The notes beneath the pieces were generated by a model. That model saw only the letters and a list, made by a program, of their open reading frames with translations, ran no database searches and was not told the origin of the DNA. A program made the translations under genes and the position numbers. Source: Acinetobacter baumannii (GTDB taxonomy: Bacteria > Pseudomonadota > Gammaproteobacteria > Pseudomonadales > Moraxellaceae). Taken from it: a stretch of 64,000 nt of DNA. Positions 8,298-21,503 of the stretch are shown in pieces. The DNA lies in contig NZ_CP046654.1 of assembly GCF_009759685.1 (NCBI RefSeq), positions 1,550,001 to 1,614,000 on the forward strand, in the 5' to 3' direction. Within the stretch, counting starts at the first letter, position 1; the number at the start of each line of letters is the position of its first letter.

Positions 8298-8828
8298 ATG
8301 GCCTTATTACCTATTTTAAGTTTTCCTGATCCCCGTCTTCGTACCATTGCTAAGCCCGTTGAAGAAGTTACTGATGAAATTCGTCAACTTGCAGCAGATA
8401 TGTTTGAAACCATGTATGCGGCACCAGGTATCGGTTTAGCAGCTTCTCAGGTCGATCGTCATATTCAGCTTATCGTCATGGATTTGTCTGAATCTAAAGA
8501 TGAACCTATGGTTTTCATTAACCCCAAAGTAACTCCGCTGACTGAAGAGACGCAGCCGTACGAAGAAGGCTGTCTATCAGTGCCACAAATATACGACAAA
8601 GTTGATCGCCCGTCACGCGTGAAAATTGAGGCAATTAACCTTGAAGGTCAAGCATTTGAGATAGAAGCTGACGGACTTCTCGCTGTTTGTATCCAACATG
8701 AAATGGATCACTTAAATGGCAAATTGTTTGTGGATTATTTGTCGCCACTTAAGCGTCAGCGTGCGCGTGAAAAAGTCGAAAAAATTGTTCGCCAACGCGA
8801 ACGTGAAAAAGTTGCGGTAAAACGTTAA
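8298..8828 (+). CDS. def: Peptide deformylase
   Basis: This 176-aa metalloenzyme removes the formyl group from the initiator methionine of new proteins as they leave the ribosome. All three signature motifs are present: GIGLAASQ (44-51), EGCLSVP with the metal ligand Cys92, and HEMDH with ligands His134 and His138 and catalytic Glu135. The length is normal for the class 1 enzyme. A GAGGA ribosome site precedes the ATG. The usual partner fmt is not next to it here; instead the gene is followed after 36 bp by a DUF2946 protein gene, with no terminator seen between them. Confidence 0.96.
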   Translation: MALLPILSFPDPRLRTIAKPVEEVTDEIRQLAADMFETMYAAPGIGLAASQVDRHIQLIVMDLSESKDEPMVFINPKVTPLTEETQPYEEGCLSVPQIYDKVDRPSRVKIEAINLEGQAFEIEADGLLAVCIQHEMDHLNGKLFVDYLSPLKRQRAREKVEKIVRQREREKVAVKR

Positions 8829-8864
8829 TATTTTTCAAACACCAATATAGTGTGGATGTGATTT

Positions 8865-9293
8865 TTGGTTTTTCGTAGTGGTTTGCTGCTTGCCTGTGCA
8901 GCAGTATTTTTACAGATTGCGGTATTTCTACAGCCGCTATTACCGAAGCAATATCAAATTGCTCCGGTCTGTGAAACTATTACCCGTGCTTTGCTTAAAC
9001 CTAAAGCACAGTCGGAAGCCATGTCACATGCCATGCACCATTCACATCACCAGCATCATATCGAACAGGCACAAGTACCTGACCATCATGATCACCATGA
9101 TGCGAACCATCAGTGTCAATATTGTACCGTTTATGCCAATCTGGTTTTACCACCTGAATTTGGCGTAAAAGAGGTGCTTGTTCGTATACAAGTTCGCTTA
9201 GTCGCGTATCAACAAGCTTTCCGGCATGTTTACTTTGCGCTACAGCGACTTTTCCTACTCCCGCAAGGACGTGCGCCGCCTCTATTTGCATAA
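8865..9293 (+). CDS. DUF2946 family His-rich envelope protein, copper-linked
   Basis: A 142-aa protein with an N-terminal hydrophobic segment (about residues 5-26, GLLLACAAVFLQIAVFL), a very His-rich middle (HAMHHSHHQHH and DHHDHHDANHQ, residues 55-87) and a CQYC motif. This is the DUF2946 pattern, often encoded beside metal-uptake receptors. His clusters and the Cys pair suggest metal binding in the periplasm. No ATG or GTG fits the frame; TTG at 8865 with GGA 8 bases upstream is the best start, so the exact N-terminus is uncertain. It lies 36 bp after def and 72 bp before the copper receptor gene. The precise function is unknown. Confidence 0.7.
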   Translation: MVFRSGLLLACAAVFLQIAVFLQPLLPKQYQIAPVCETITRALLKPKAQSEAMSHAMHHSHHQHHIEQAQVPDHHDHHDANHQCQYCTVYANLVLPPEFGVKEVLVRIQVRLVAYQQAFRHVYFALQRLFLLPQGRAPPLFA

Positions 9294-9365
9294 ATAAAAG
9301 CAATTTTTGTTGGGGTCTTAACTGACTTCGATATCACTTTATTTATGTTTTAGAGCGTATAAAAA

Positions 9366-11480
9366 ATGCCACATTCTAAATTTTTACTACAACCTTTATG
9401 GGTTGCGATGCTTGCTGTCTCTCATTCGGGTCTAGTGTTTGCCGAATCAGAAAAAAATGATGCCGAAACCAACACACTTCATTCATTAGCACCTATTGTT
9501 GTTACAGCACAGCAAGGCAATGATGCAAACGGTTTGATCGTACACGCAGATCCAAAGCAACCGATTCAGCCAGTCCCTGCCACAGATGGCGCAGACTATC
9601 TGCAAAGTATTATGGGTTTTAATTCAATTCAAAGCGGTGGAACAAATGGTGATGTGACATTCCGAGGTATGTTTGGTTCACGTATTAAAATTCTAACGGA
9701 TGGCACAGAGAACTTGGGCGCCTGCCCAAACCGAATGGATGCTCCAACTTCTTATATTTCACCAGAAAGTTATGACCGGATTTCTGTGATTAAGGGACCA
9801 CAAACGGTTCAATATGCCAATACTGGTTCAGCTGCAACAGTTCTATTTGAACGTCAGCCTGAAAAGCTTACTTCTGAAAAACCTTATCGCGGTCAAGCGA
9901 GTGTCTTGCTAGGTTCATATGGGCGTATTGACCATAATGTTGAAGCGGCCATTGGCGATGAGAAAAAATATATCCGTTTAAATGCCAACCGTTCAGAATC
10001 GAATAGTTATCAAGATGGTGATGGCAATACCGTGCCATCAGCATGGAAAAAGTGGAATGCTGATGTAGCGCTTGGCTTTACTCCAGATGAAAACACGTGG
10101 GTCGAAATCACGGGTGGGAAATCTGATGGTGAATCGCTTTATGCTGGACGTTCAATGGATGGTTCTCAGTTTGCGCGTGAAAGTTTAGGGCTTCGTTTTG
10201 AAAAGAAAAATATCACTGATGTGATCAAGAAAATTGAAGGGCAAGTGAACTATAGCTATAACGACCATATTATGGATAACTTTAGCTTGCGTACACCACC
10301 ATTAGTTGAAATGAATCATGGTGGTATGACCATGCTGATGCCAAATGCAATGGCCATGCAAGTGACACGCCGTACATTAAACTCACGTTTGGCAATGACT
10401 TCTGAATGGAACAAATGGAGTTTGACCACAGGCGTTGACTCTCAATTTAATAAACATGGTGGCAGCATGTCATCGCCAACAATGCCTTCTATGAATGTTC
10501 CATATCGTCAAGATATGCGTTTTCAATCATACGGCGCTTTTGGTGAACTTGGTTATCAATGGAACGATCAAAATAAGCTGGTTACAGGTGCACGTTTAGA
10601 TCGAGTCACAGTTGAAGATGAACGTACTGATTCTCAAGCAAAAGGCTTTAACACGAAGCTTGAAAAGACTTTGCCAAGCGCATTTGTTCGCTGGGAAAAT
10701 CAACATCCTGAGCATGACCTAAAAAGTTATATTGGTTTAGGTTATGTAGAGCGTATGCCTGATTATTGGGAACTTTTCTCGCCTAAACATGGTAATGCGG
10801 GTTCAACCAATACTTTTAACGGTGTGAATCCTGAGAAAACACTACAGTTGGACCTGGGTTTTCAGCAACAACATGGTGCTTTAAACACATGGGCTTCTGC
10901 CTATGCAGGTTTAGTAGATGACTACATATTAATGAGTTACCACCATCACCCAAGTATGGGAATGGATGGACATGATATGAGCCATGATATTACTGCGGGA
11001 GCCAAAAATGTCGATGCAACCATCGCTGGTGCAGAAGCGGGTATTGGGTACCAATTCACTGACCGTATTCAGGCAGATTTGAGTGCGATGTATGCGTGGG
11101 GCAAAAACACCACAGATGACAAACCTCTACCTCAAATTTCACCTTTAGAAGGTCGTTTAAATATTCGCTATGTGGCTGACAAATATAACTTAGGTCTGTT
11201 ATGGCGAGCTGTTGCTGAGCAAAAACGTGTGAGTCTACATCAAGGTAATATCGTGGGATATGACCTAAAACCAAGTAAAGGTTTTTCAACACTTTCTTTA
11301 AACGGAAGTTATAACCTTCGTAAAGATATTGATGTCTCTGTTGGCATTGATAATGTATTAGATAAGACCTATACCGAACACTTAAATAAAGCGGGTAGTG
11401 CAGGCTTTGGATTTGCGAGCGAAGAGCAGTTTAACAATATCGGAAGAAATTACTGGGTTCGTATGAGTATGAAGTTTTAA
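9366..11480 (+). CDS. oprC: TonB-dependent copper receptor (OprC type)
   Basis: A 704-aa outer-membrane receptor that should take up copper with energy from TonB-ExbBD. It has a signal peptide (1-26, ending LVFA), a TonB-box-like stretch (APIVVTAQ, 42-49), a plug domain (about 65-175) and a beta-barrel ending in a typical C-terminal aromatic strand (NYWVRMSMKF). The plug contains CPNRMDAPTSYI, with Cys120 and Met124. This matches the CxxxM copper-binding site known from Pseudomonas OprC. Several loops are rich in Met and His (MNHGGMTMLMPNAMAM and MSYHHHPSMGMDGHDMSH), which fits soft-metal binding. Its neighbours, a His-rich DUF2946 protein and a short Met/His-rich membrane protein, support a copper role. 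Confidence 0.92.
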   Translation: MPHSKFLLQPLWVAMLAVSHSGLVFAESEKNDAETNTLHSLAPIVVTAQQGNDANGLIVHADPKQPIQPVPATDGADYLQSIMGFNSIQSGGTNGDVTFRGMFGSRIKILTDGTENLGACPNRMDAPTSYISPESYDRISVIKGPQTVQYANTGSAATVLFERQPEKLTSEKPYRGQASVLLGSYGRIDHNVEAAIGDEKKYIRLNANRSESNSYQDGDGNTVPSAWKKWNADVALGFTPDENTWVEITGGKSDGESLYAGRSMDGSQFARESLGLRFEKKNITDVIKKIEGQVNYSYNDHIMDNFSLRTPPLVEMNHGGMTMLMPNAMAMQVTRRTLNSRLAMTSEWNKWSLTTGVDSQFNKHGGSMSSPTMPSMNVPYRQDMRFQSYGAFGELGYQWNDQNKLVTGARLDRVTVEDERTDSQAKGFNTKLEKTLPSAFVRWENQHPEHDLKSYIGLGYVERMPDYWELFSPKHGNAGSTNTFNGVNPEKTLQLDLGFQQQHGALNTWASAYAGLVDDYILMSYHHHPSMGMDGHDMSHDITAGAKNVDATIAGAEAGIGYQFTDRIQADLSAMYAWGKNTTDDKPLPQISPLEGRLNIRYVADKYNLGLLWRAVAEQKRVSLHQGNIVGYDLKPSKGFSTLSLNGSYNLRKDIDVSVGIDNVLDKTYTEHLNKAGSAGFGFASEEQFNNIGRNYWVRMSMKF

Positions 11481-11533
11481 TAAGCTTTAGCGAATTAAAG
11501 AACTGAAATTATTAATTTAATGAGAGAAATGAA

Positions 11534-11740
11534 ATGACTAATAAATTATCGCCTGAACAGTCTTGGTGGGGATGGAAGTTACTTATTGTGGCTTCTATCT
11601 TGAGTGTATTGTTTATGATTATTTTTTACTTGGCCATCAACAATGAGCCTGACTACATGCCAAGTCAAAAAAAGAAGCAGATGATGGAGTCACATGAGCA
11701 AATGAATCACGCTGAAATGCATAGTTCATCAGCTCAATAA
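11534..11740 (+). CDS. Short single-pass membrane protein with a Met/His-rich tail
   Basis: A 68-aa protein with one membrane helix (about residues 14-33, KLLIVASILSVLFMIIFYLA). Its hydrophilic tail holds repeated Met and His residues (MMESHEQMNHAEMHSS). A GAGAGAAATGAA ribosome site precedes the ATG. It starts 54 bp after the copper receptor gene and is followed by a terminator, so it is probably the last gene of that transcript. The tail resembles metal-binding tails of copper-handling proteins. I do not recognise a named family, and a role as a copper chaperone or sensor is an inference from composition and context. Confidence 0.75.
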   Translation: MTNKLSPEQSWWGWKLLIVASILSVLFMIIFYLAINNEPDYMPSQKKKQMMESHEQMNHAEMHSSSAQ

Positions 11741-11755
11741 GGTTCTTAATAGTTG

Positions 11756-11790
11756 AAAATGGAAGTCTGGATAACGGGCTTCCATTTTTT
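11756..11790 (+). terminator. Terminator after the copper module
   Basis: A 10-bp stem (AAAATGGAAG / CTTCCATTTT) with a 12-base loop is followed by T-rich sequence, 16 bp past the stop of the small membrane protein gene. Confidence 0.7.
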
Positions 11791-11809
11791 GCTTTTTTAG
11801 ATTCCAGAA

Positions 11810-13024
11810 TTATTGATGCATACTTGCTAAGGTTTTTGCCTTACCTTGATTCTGATAAAGCGTTAAGCCAAGTTTTTGTATATTACGGCCTGATTTAGAT
11901 AAAAACTTTTCAACTTTTGGTGAAAGCTTTGCGCCATTATAAAGTAGTAAATTACGCACAATTAAATAATAAGCAAACCATGAGGCAGATTGCTGAGGCA
12001 ATCCGAGTAGTTTCATTCTTTTCTTACCAATAAAAAATTGGGTAAGTTCTAAATGTTGTCGATAAGCAAGTTTCTGCTGTAAAGAGCGTAAATGCAGATA
12101 TTTTCTCTCAAAAGGTTCTTTCGACAAGCTCAATCCTAATTCAATACTGCTGTGATCGGAGCGGGGATGAGCAAACTGCATCCAGTAAAGTAACCTCCAA
12201 CCCTCAGGTTCAGACTGAATAAGCCATTTTTCATCAATACCCATTAACCAACCAACATAACGCCAGAAATGTAAAAAACTCTTTGCCTCTTGTTTTGTTG
12301 GCCATATACCTAAAGCTCTAATACCGAGTAAAACGACACTGCTAAAAGCCAAATTAGTCATTGCTAAATCAAATTGATTAAGAGGAATTCCCCAAACCTC
12401 ACTATCCCAACGGTCAGACTTTTTTAATTGCCGGCGAACGAGTGCATGAATAAAGCGAACATAAATCGTTGACGTAAAACCTGCACTCAAACGAGAAAGC
12501 CCTTGGGGTTCAGTAATATCCACCCACCATTTTGTGGTTTCTGCTAAACGTGTTCCCGCTTCTTTTTTTAATGCACCCGTTAAAATTAGGGGTTGATTAA
12601 ATCCTGGATATAAATATCCCGCCATTAAGGATAAATCTCTAAGAATAAAACCATTATTTATTCCTAAACGATGGGTAAATTTAACAGCCTCATCGATTTG
12701 GCGCTGATCTAACCATTCAGGCTTTTGTTCAATGTAATTAAAGAAATTCTCTAACTCAGTAGGTATAGGCTCAGAGAGTTCATCACGGCCTTGAAATAAT
12801 ATCTTCTCAAAAATTATTCGGTGATCTTTGGGATTTTGCATAATCCAATCAATCACCTTGTCCATTTCAATATCCCCTTCATAAAGGGCATGTTGTAAAG
12901 ACACATATTCCGTATAGCTTGGTTGTACTGGTTTTTCACAACAGATATTTAAAAACTGAGTAAAGAAATTACTGTCTTGCATGTCATTAAAAGAAGCAAG
13001 TCGAGTCGGGCTAATCATTTGCAT
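11810..13024 (-). CDS. MpaB/DUF2236-family oxygenase-like protein
   Basis: A 404-aa all-helical protein of the MpaB (DUF2236) superfamily, which includes the heme-dependent rubber oxygenase Lcp. The family signature is visible as GFTSTIYVRFIHALVRRQL (His193) followed by WGIPLNQFDLAMTNLAFS. The conserved Arg and His are the kind of residues that hold heme in Lcp. No signal peptide is seen, unlike secreted Lcp. The gene is divergent from a TetR regulator 87 bp away, a layout often seen for this family. The substrate is unknown. The start has a second in-frame ATG two codons later. Confidence 0.8.
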   Translation of the reverse strand: MQMISPTRLASFNDMQDSNFFTQFLNICCEKPVQPSYTEYVSLQHALYEGDIEMDKVIDWIMQNPKDHRIIFEKILFQGRDELSEPIPTELENFFNYIEQKPEWLDQRQIDEAVKFTHRLGINNGFILRDLSLMAGYLYPGFNQPLILTGALKKEAGTRLAETTKWWVDITEPQGLSRLSAGFTSTIYVRFIHALVRRQLKKSDRWDSEVWGIPLNQFDLAMTNLAFSSVVLLGIRALGIWPTKQEAKSFLHFWRYVGWLMGIDEKWLIQSEPEGWRLLYWMQFAHPRSDHSSIELGLSLSKEPFERKYLHLRSLQQKLAYRQHLELTQFFIGKKRMKLLGLPQQSASWFAYYLIVRNLLLYNGAKLSPKVEKFLSKSGRNIQKLGLTLYQNQGKAKTLASMHQ

Positions 13025-13067
13025 ATCGTTACTTACTTATTGAACTGAATAATAAATAGGCTAATAT

Positions 13068-13102
13068 GAATAATTATTCGCATTCAATTCGCATTTAACG
13101 AA
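13068..13102. promoter_or_regulatory. Operator-like repeats between the MpaB and TetR genes
   Basis: A perfect 12-bp palindrome GAATAATTATTC (13068-13079) is followed by repeated ATTCGCATT units (13076-13084 and 13087-13095) and an inverted CGAAT just before the TetR start. Such a cluster in a divergent promoter region is a likely binding site for the adjacent TetR regulator; this is inference from position. Confidence 0.45.
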
Positions 13103-13111
13103 TAAAAAACG

Positions 13112-13708
13112 ATGAGAAAAGTCCCACAGCAACAGCGTTCAAAAATTATTGTTGACCATATTTTAGAGGCGACACAGCAGTGTATCGCCCAGTATGGATT
13201 ACTACATACGACGACACCTAAAATTGCAGAGAAATCTGGAGTAAGTGTTGGGTCGATTTACCAATACTTTGAGAATAAAGATCAAATCATAGAAGAACTA
13301 TTGCGCCGTAAAAGCGAATTGCTGGGGCAACAACTTAAAGAATTAGTTGTGCGACAAGGAAATATTCCTTTAGAGCTGCTCATTCCCTTAGCAATAGAGT
13401 TGGGATTTAATGCATTAAAAGCCGATCATGGATTTTTTATAGAAGTGCTGAAACACTGGCATGACTATAGTCATTCGCAAGCTGCTCAGATTTTAGAAAA
13501 GCATTTTTTTGAAGTAGGGCTATATACATTCAGTAGAAATCCTCATCAGTGGGACTTCGAACAGGTAAAGTATAAATCCTTTGTAATTATTAATAGTACG
13601 CTTTTTACGATGATGCGTTATGTAAGCCAAAACAATTTTCTTATCTCAGAACAACAACTTAAGCGAGAATTATCAAGCATGATACTGGCTTATTTAAGTC
13701 AAAAATAA
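13112..13708 (+). CDS. TetR-family transcriptional regulator
   Basis: A 198-aa regulator with a clear N-terminal TetR helix-turn-helix: ILEATQQCIAQYGLLHTTTPKIAEKSGVSVGSIYQYFENKDQI (about residues 17-60). The C-terminal half is helical and should form the ligand pocket and dimer face. It is divergent from the MpaB-family gene and probably represses it. The effector is unknown. Confidence 0.87.
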   Translation: MRKVPQQQRSKIIVDHILEATQQCIAQYGLLHTTTPKIAEKSGVSVGSIYQYFENKDQIIEELLRRKSELLGQQLKELVVRQGNIPLELLIPLAIELGFNALKADHGFFIEVLKHWHDYSHSQAAQILEKHFFEVGLYTFSRNPHQWDFEQVKYKSFVIINSTLFTMMRYVSQNNFLISEQQLKRELSSMILAYLSQK

Positions 13709-13799
13709 AAAATTAAAATAATTATTTATATAAAACAAAGGCTTAACATTGGTGTTGATTTAAAAATAAACGCTCGAGTCATTAAATTTTAATTTTCGC

Positions 13800-13827
13800 T
13801 TGCAAAGGGAGAGAGATGGTCTATAAT
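13800..13827 (+). promoter_or_regulatory. rRNA operon promoter P1
   Basis: TTGCAA (13800-13805) and a perfect TATAAT (13822-13827) are 16 bp apart, about 375 bp before the 16S gene. The region 13709-14201 holds no gene; it contains the rRNA promoters and leader. Confidence 0.7.
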
Positions 13828-13962
13828 GCACATCCATCGGCGGTGATGCAGATAGAAACTTGTTGAAAAACAGTTACTTGTGATTAGATTGGTTGCTTTA
13901 AGTGATGAATTTGATGGTAAGTTGGTTTAGAGAATGAGTTTTAAAAATATCGAAATTACCTG

Positions 13963-13990
13963 TTGACTTTTAAGAGATTAAGAGTAATAT
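13963..13990 (+). promoter_or_regulatory. rRNA operon promoter P2
   Basis: TTGACT (13963-13968) and TAATAT (13985-13990) are 16 bp apart, downstream of P1. Two tandem promoters are usual for rRNA operons. Confidence 0.7.
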
Positions 13991-14042
13991 AGCCGACCTA
14001 GCTTGCTGGTGACGAACCAGTAAGAAGATCATTAAGAGAATT

Positions 14043-14191
14043 GAAGAACAACTTGTGTGGATTTTTACTGATTGATTAATCGAAATAATTTTCATTGATT
14101 GATTGGTTTAAATTACTCGAAGTTTATTTGAGCGAAATTTAAGTCAGTAATTGATGAGCCAGAATTGGCACCTTGTCTATAAATAAGGTGC
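14043..14191 (+). other. 16S leader with processing stem
   Basis: Positions 14043-14068 of the leader are nearly perfectly complementary to 15757-15783 just after the 16S gene (GAAGAACAACTTG pairs with CAAGTTGTTCTTC). They form the long stem in which RNase III releases the 16S precursor. A second local hairpin, GCACCTT/AAGGTGC, lies at 14168-14191 just before the mature 5' end. Confidence 0.75.
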
Positions 14192-14201
14192 AAAATGATT
14201 T

Positions 14202-15738
<1,537 letters not shown>

Positions 15739-15797
15739 ACGAAAGATTGACGATTGGTAAGAATCCACAACAAGTTGTTCTTCATAGATGTATCTGA

Positions 15798-15874
<77 letters not shown>

Positions 15875-15929
15875 TGACTTTGACTGGTTGAAGTTATAGA
15901 TAAAAGATACATGATTGATGATGTAAGCT

Positions 15930-16005
15930 GGGGACTTAGCTTAGTTGGTAGAGCGCCTGCTTTGCACGCAGGAGGTCAGGAGTTCGACTCTCCTAGTCTC
16001 CACCA
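15930..16005 (+). tRNA. tRNA-Ala (anticodon TGC)
   Basis: A 76-nt cloverleaf with acceptor stem GGGGACT/AGTCTCC (one G-U pair), anticodon loop TTTGCAC (anticodon TGC), T-loop GTTCGACTC and an encoded CCA. It is the second spacer tRNA of the operon. Confidence 0.98.
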
Positions 16006-16344
16006 GAACTTAAGATAAGTTCGGATTACAGAAATTAGTAAATAAAGATTGAGATCTTGGTTTATTAACTTCTGTGATTTCATTATCACGGTAATTAGTG
16101 TGATCTGACGAAGACACATTAACTCATTAACAGATTGGCAAAATTGAGTCTGAAATAAATTGTTCACTCAAGAGTTTAGGTTAAGCAATTAATCTAGATG
16201 AATTGAGAACTAGCAAATTAACTGAATCAAGCGTTTTGGTATGTGAATTTAGATTGAAGCTGTACAGTGCTTAAGTGCACAGTGCTCTAAACTGAAATGT
16301 TGAAGTTACTAACTTGTAGGTAACATCGACTGTTTGGGGTTGTA
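16006..16344 (+). other. Spacer between tRNA-Ala and 23S
   Basis: An AT-rich transcribed spacer of about 340 bp with no gene. Its end (16339-16352) is complementary to 19230-19243 after the 23S gene (GTTGTATAGTCAAG pairs with CTTGACTATACAAC), forming the 23S processing stem. Confidence 0.8.
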
Positions 16345-19239
<2,895 letters not shown>

Positions 19240-19422
19240 CAACACCCAAGCAGTTGTATATGAAGCATCAATCGATTCTTAAATATGCAAGACAACTTGA
19301 TTTAGTTATACCTCTAGCTAAAATGAACAGATAAAGTAAGATTCAATCAGCCCAGTCTGTTACAGATTTGGAAAACGCTTCGGCATCAAATAAGACCCAA
19401 GCAAGTATCCATAAACAGTTGT

Positions 19423-19537
19423 GCTGGCGACCATAGCAAGAGTGAACCACCTGATCCCTTCCCGAACTCAGAAGTGAAACCTCTTAGCGCTGATGGTAGT
19501 GTGGGATTACCCATGTGAGAGTAAGTCATCGCCAGCT
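19423..19537 (+). rRNA. rrf: 5S ribosomal RNA
   Basis: A 5S rRNA of about 115 nt whose ends pair (GCTGGCGA / TCGCCAGC) and which contains the conserved CCGAACTCAGAAGTGAAAC loop. It is the last gene of the rRNA operon. Confidence 0.97.
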
Positions 19538-19546
19538 CATTATTCT

Positions 19547-19584
19547 AAACACCCCAATCTCAAAAGAGGTTGGGGTGTTTTTTT
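19547..19584 (+). terminator. rRNA operon terminator
   Basis: An 11-bp stem (AAACACCCCAA / TTGGGGTGTTT) is followed by a run of T residues directly after 5S. Confidence 0.92.
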
Positions 19585-19700
19585 ATATGGGAAAGCAATC
19601 AATAAAGAATTATTAAAACTAAAATAATGGAATAAAGAATAATTTCATAATATTCCAATATTTGCTTAATCTATAAATAGTTCAAATTGAGTTTTCATCT

Positions 19701-20243
19701 ATGCAGTTCAAAATTATCGCAGCCCAAGATCTAGATAGAAATCAACGTCATCAGATTGCTGAGTTATGTTTTTCTGCTTTTGATGAAGATCCTTGGACTC
19801 AATATGCTTTTATGCAAAAAGCTATTCATGTCGCTGGTATATTAAACAATCAAATTGTCTCACATGCCTTATGGACGGATAGAGTTTTTACCATAAATGG
19901 TAGTTCCGATGTGAAAACTGCTTATGTAGAGTATGTGACCACTGATTACACGATGAGAGGTAAGGGGCTTGCATCACAATTATTAAAATATTTAGTAGAC
20001 ACATTAACTCATCTGGAATATGGGCTTGCTGCATTACAACCAGAAGATGAAGCATTTTATGAAAAATTAGGATGGACTGTTTGGAAAGGAAATTTATCTA
20101 TCAAACAAAACACTTTCAGTTATCTAACGGATGAGTATGAAATTATGCTATATTCTTTAAATATTCAGATGAAAGACCAGCTATCAAATAGTTCAGAAGA
20201 GGACACTATTTGTGCAGATTGGCGAGAAGGTGAACTTTGGTAG
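19701..20243 (+). CDS. GNAT acetyltransferase resembling aminoglycoside AAC(2')
   Basis: A 180-aa GNAT enzyme that transfers an acetyl group from acetyl-CoA. The acetyl-CoA loop is TMRGKGLASQLL (Arg86 to Ala91, fitting RxxGxA), preceded by the strand AYVEYVTTDY. Three features match the AAC(2')-I family of aminoglycoside acetyltransferases as I remember it: the YVE motif before the loop, the FYEKLGWTVWKG segment, and above all the C-terminal end ADWREGELW (compare CDWREGDVW in mycobacterial enzymes). Length also matches (178-195 aa). It could instead acetylate a native amino sugar or peptidoglycan precursor, as suggested for AAC(2')-Ia. It is a single gene just after the rRNA operon terminator. 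Confidence 0.75.
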   Translation: MQFKIIAAQDLDRNQRHQIAELCFSAFDEDPWTQYAFMQKAIHVAGILNNQIVSHALWTDRVFTINGSSDVKTAYVEYVTTDYTMRGKGLASQLLKYLVDTLTHLEYGLAALQPEDEAFYEKLGWTVWKGNLSIKQNTFSYLTDEYEIMLYSLNIQMKDQLSNSSEEDTICADWREGELW

Positions 20244-20407
20244 TAATTATACTTGGGCTTTAATGCTGCAGCGAAAGTTTACTTTGGATTGGATACTATA
20301 TATTTTAAGTATTTGATTTTACTATTTTTATATCTTTTTATTTTTAATGTAAATTCCATTTTTTATTTTACTTCACTTTTTCTACTTTCCTGTTTAACTG
20401 ACAAGCC

Positions 20408-20427
20408 TATAATGATTCAGAATCATT
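20408..20427 (+). promoter_or_regulatory. cysK promoter minus-10 box abutting a 17-bp palindrome
   Basis: TATAAT (20408-20413) overlaps a perfect 17-base palindrome, AATGATTC-A-GAATCATT (20411-20427), 23 bp before the cysK start. The palindrome covers the expected transcription start, where a bound protein would block RNA polymerase. The half-sites resemble part of a Fur box but do not fully match it. Confidence 0.5.
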
Positions 20428-20449
20428 CCAAATCTAATAAGGATATAAC

Positions 20450-21448
20450 ATGTCTACTGATCCACAATTCCCAACACCCAATAATTTAGGTATCGCAGTT
20501 TATTCAAATAATGCCGAAGCTATTGGTAATACACCTTTAGTACGTATTAACCGTTTGATTAAAACGGGCGCAACCGTTTTAGCCAAAGTAGAAAGTCGTA
20601 ACCCAGCTTTTTCTGTGAAATGTCGTATCGGGGCGGCGCTTATTGCAGATGCGGAAAAACGTGGTGTGCTAAAAGAAGGCATGCATATTGTTGAACCAAC
20701 CAGTGGTAATACTGGTATTGCTTTGGCGTTCGTAGCGGCGGCAAAAGGTTATTCCATTACTTTAACTATGCCTGCAAGCATGAGCCTTGAGCGTAGAAAA
20801 GTGTTAAAAGCACTCGGTGCTAATTTAGTCCTAACCGAACCAGCGAAGGGAATGAAAGGTGCAGTTGATGAAGCTGTGCGATTAGCAACTGAACAGCCAG
20901 AAATTTATTTCTTGCCACAACAGTTTGAAAACCCAGCTAATCCACAAATTCATGTTGATACAACTGGACCAGAAATCTGGCAAGCAACAGGTGGGCAAGT
21001 TGATATCTTGGTAGCTGGTGTAGGTACAGGAGGTACGATTACGGGTATTTCTCGTTATTTTGAACAAGTTCAGAATAAGCCATTGTACTCAGTAGCAGTT
21101 GAACCTGCTGAGTCTCCAATTATTACTCAAACAAAAAAAGGTGAGAACATTACACCAGCACCGCATAAAATTCAGGGAATTGGAGCAAACTTTATTCCAA
21201 AGAATCTTGATTTAGATCTGGTTGATGAAGTCTTACCAGTGAGTAGTGAAGAAGCAATTCAATGGGCGAGAAATTGTGCCACCCAAGAAGGTATTTTAGT
21301 GGGTATTTCAAGTGGTGCTGCATTGGCAGCAGCGGCTAAAATTGCAGAACGTCCTGAAAATGCAGGTAAAACAATTGTTGTTATTCTTCCAGATAGTGGG
21401 GAACGCTATTTATCTTCTGTTTTATTTGAAGGTTTATTTGACGAATAA
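20450..21448 (+). CDS. cysK: Cysteine synthase (O-acetylserine sulfhydrylase A)
   Basis: The 332-aa PLP enzyme makes cysteine from O-acetylserine and sulfide. Lys57 in [11 protein letters not shown] carries the cofactor, TSGNTG (84-89) binds substrate, and [10 protein letters not shown] binds the PLP phosphate. The NPAFSVKCR context matches CysK rather than CysM (which has NPGGSVKDR). The AAGGATATAAC ribosome site supports the chosen ATG. The gene is a single unit ending at a strong terminator. Confidence 0.93.
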   Translation: MSTDPQFPTPNNLGIAVYSNNAEAIGNTPLVRINRLIKTGATVLAKVESRNPAFSVKCRIGAALIADAEKRGVLKEGMHIVEPTSGNTGIALAFVAAAKGYSITLTMPASMSLERRKVLKALGANLVLTEPAKGMKGAVDEAVRLATEQPEIYFLPQQFENPANPQIHVDTTGPEIWQATGGQVDILVAGVGTGGTITGISRYFEQVQNKPLYSVAVEPAESPIITQTKKGENITPAPHKIQGIGANFIPKNLDLDLVDEVLPVSSEEAIQWARNCATQEGILVGISSGAALAAAAKIAERPENAGKTIVVILPDSGERYLSSVLFEGLFDE

Positions 21449-21460
21449 AATTAATCGTAT

Positions 21461-21490
21461 AAAAAAGCCCATGAATAAATGGGCTTTTTT
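21461..21490. terminator. Bidirectional terminator between cysK and the transglycosylase gene
   Basis: AAAAAAGCCCAT and ATGGGCTTTTTT pair around a short loop, with T runs on both strands; it serves the two convergent genes. Confidence 0.88.
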
Positions 21491-21503
21491 ATTTAATCTT
21501 AAT

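Noticed and set aside
20253..20489. A 78-codon frame with a hydrophobic stretch before cysK
   Set aside because: The hydrophobicity comes from T-rich promoter DNA, and the frame runs into the cysK start; no ribosome site fits.
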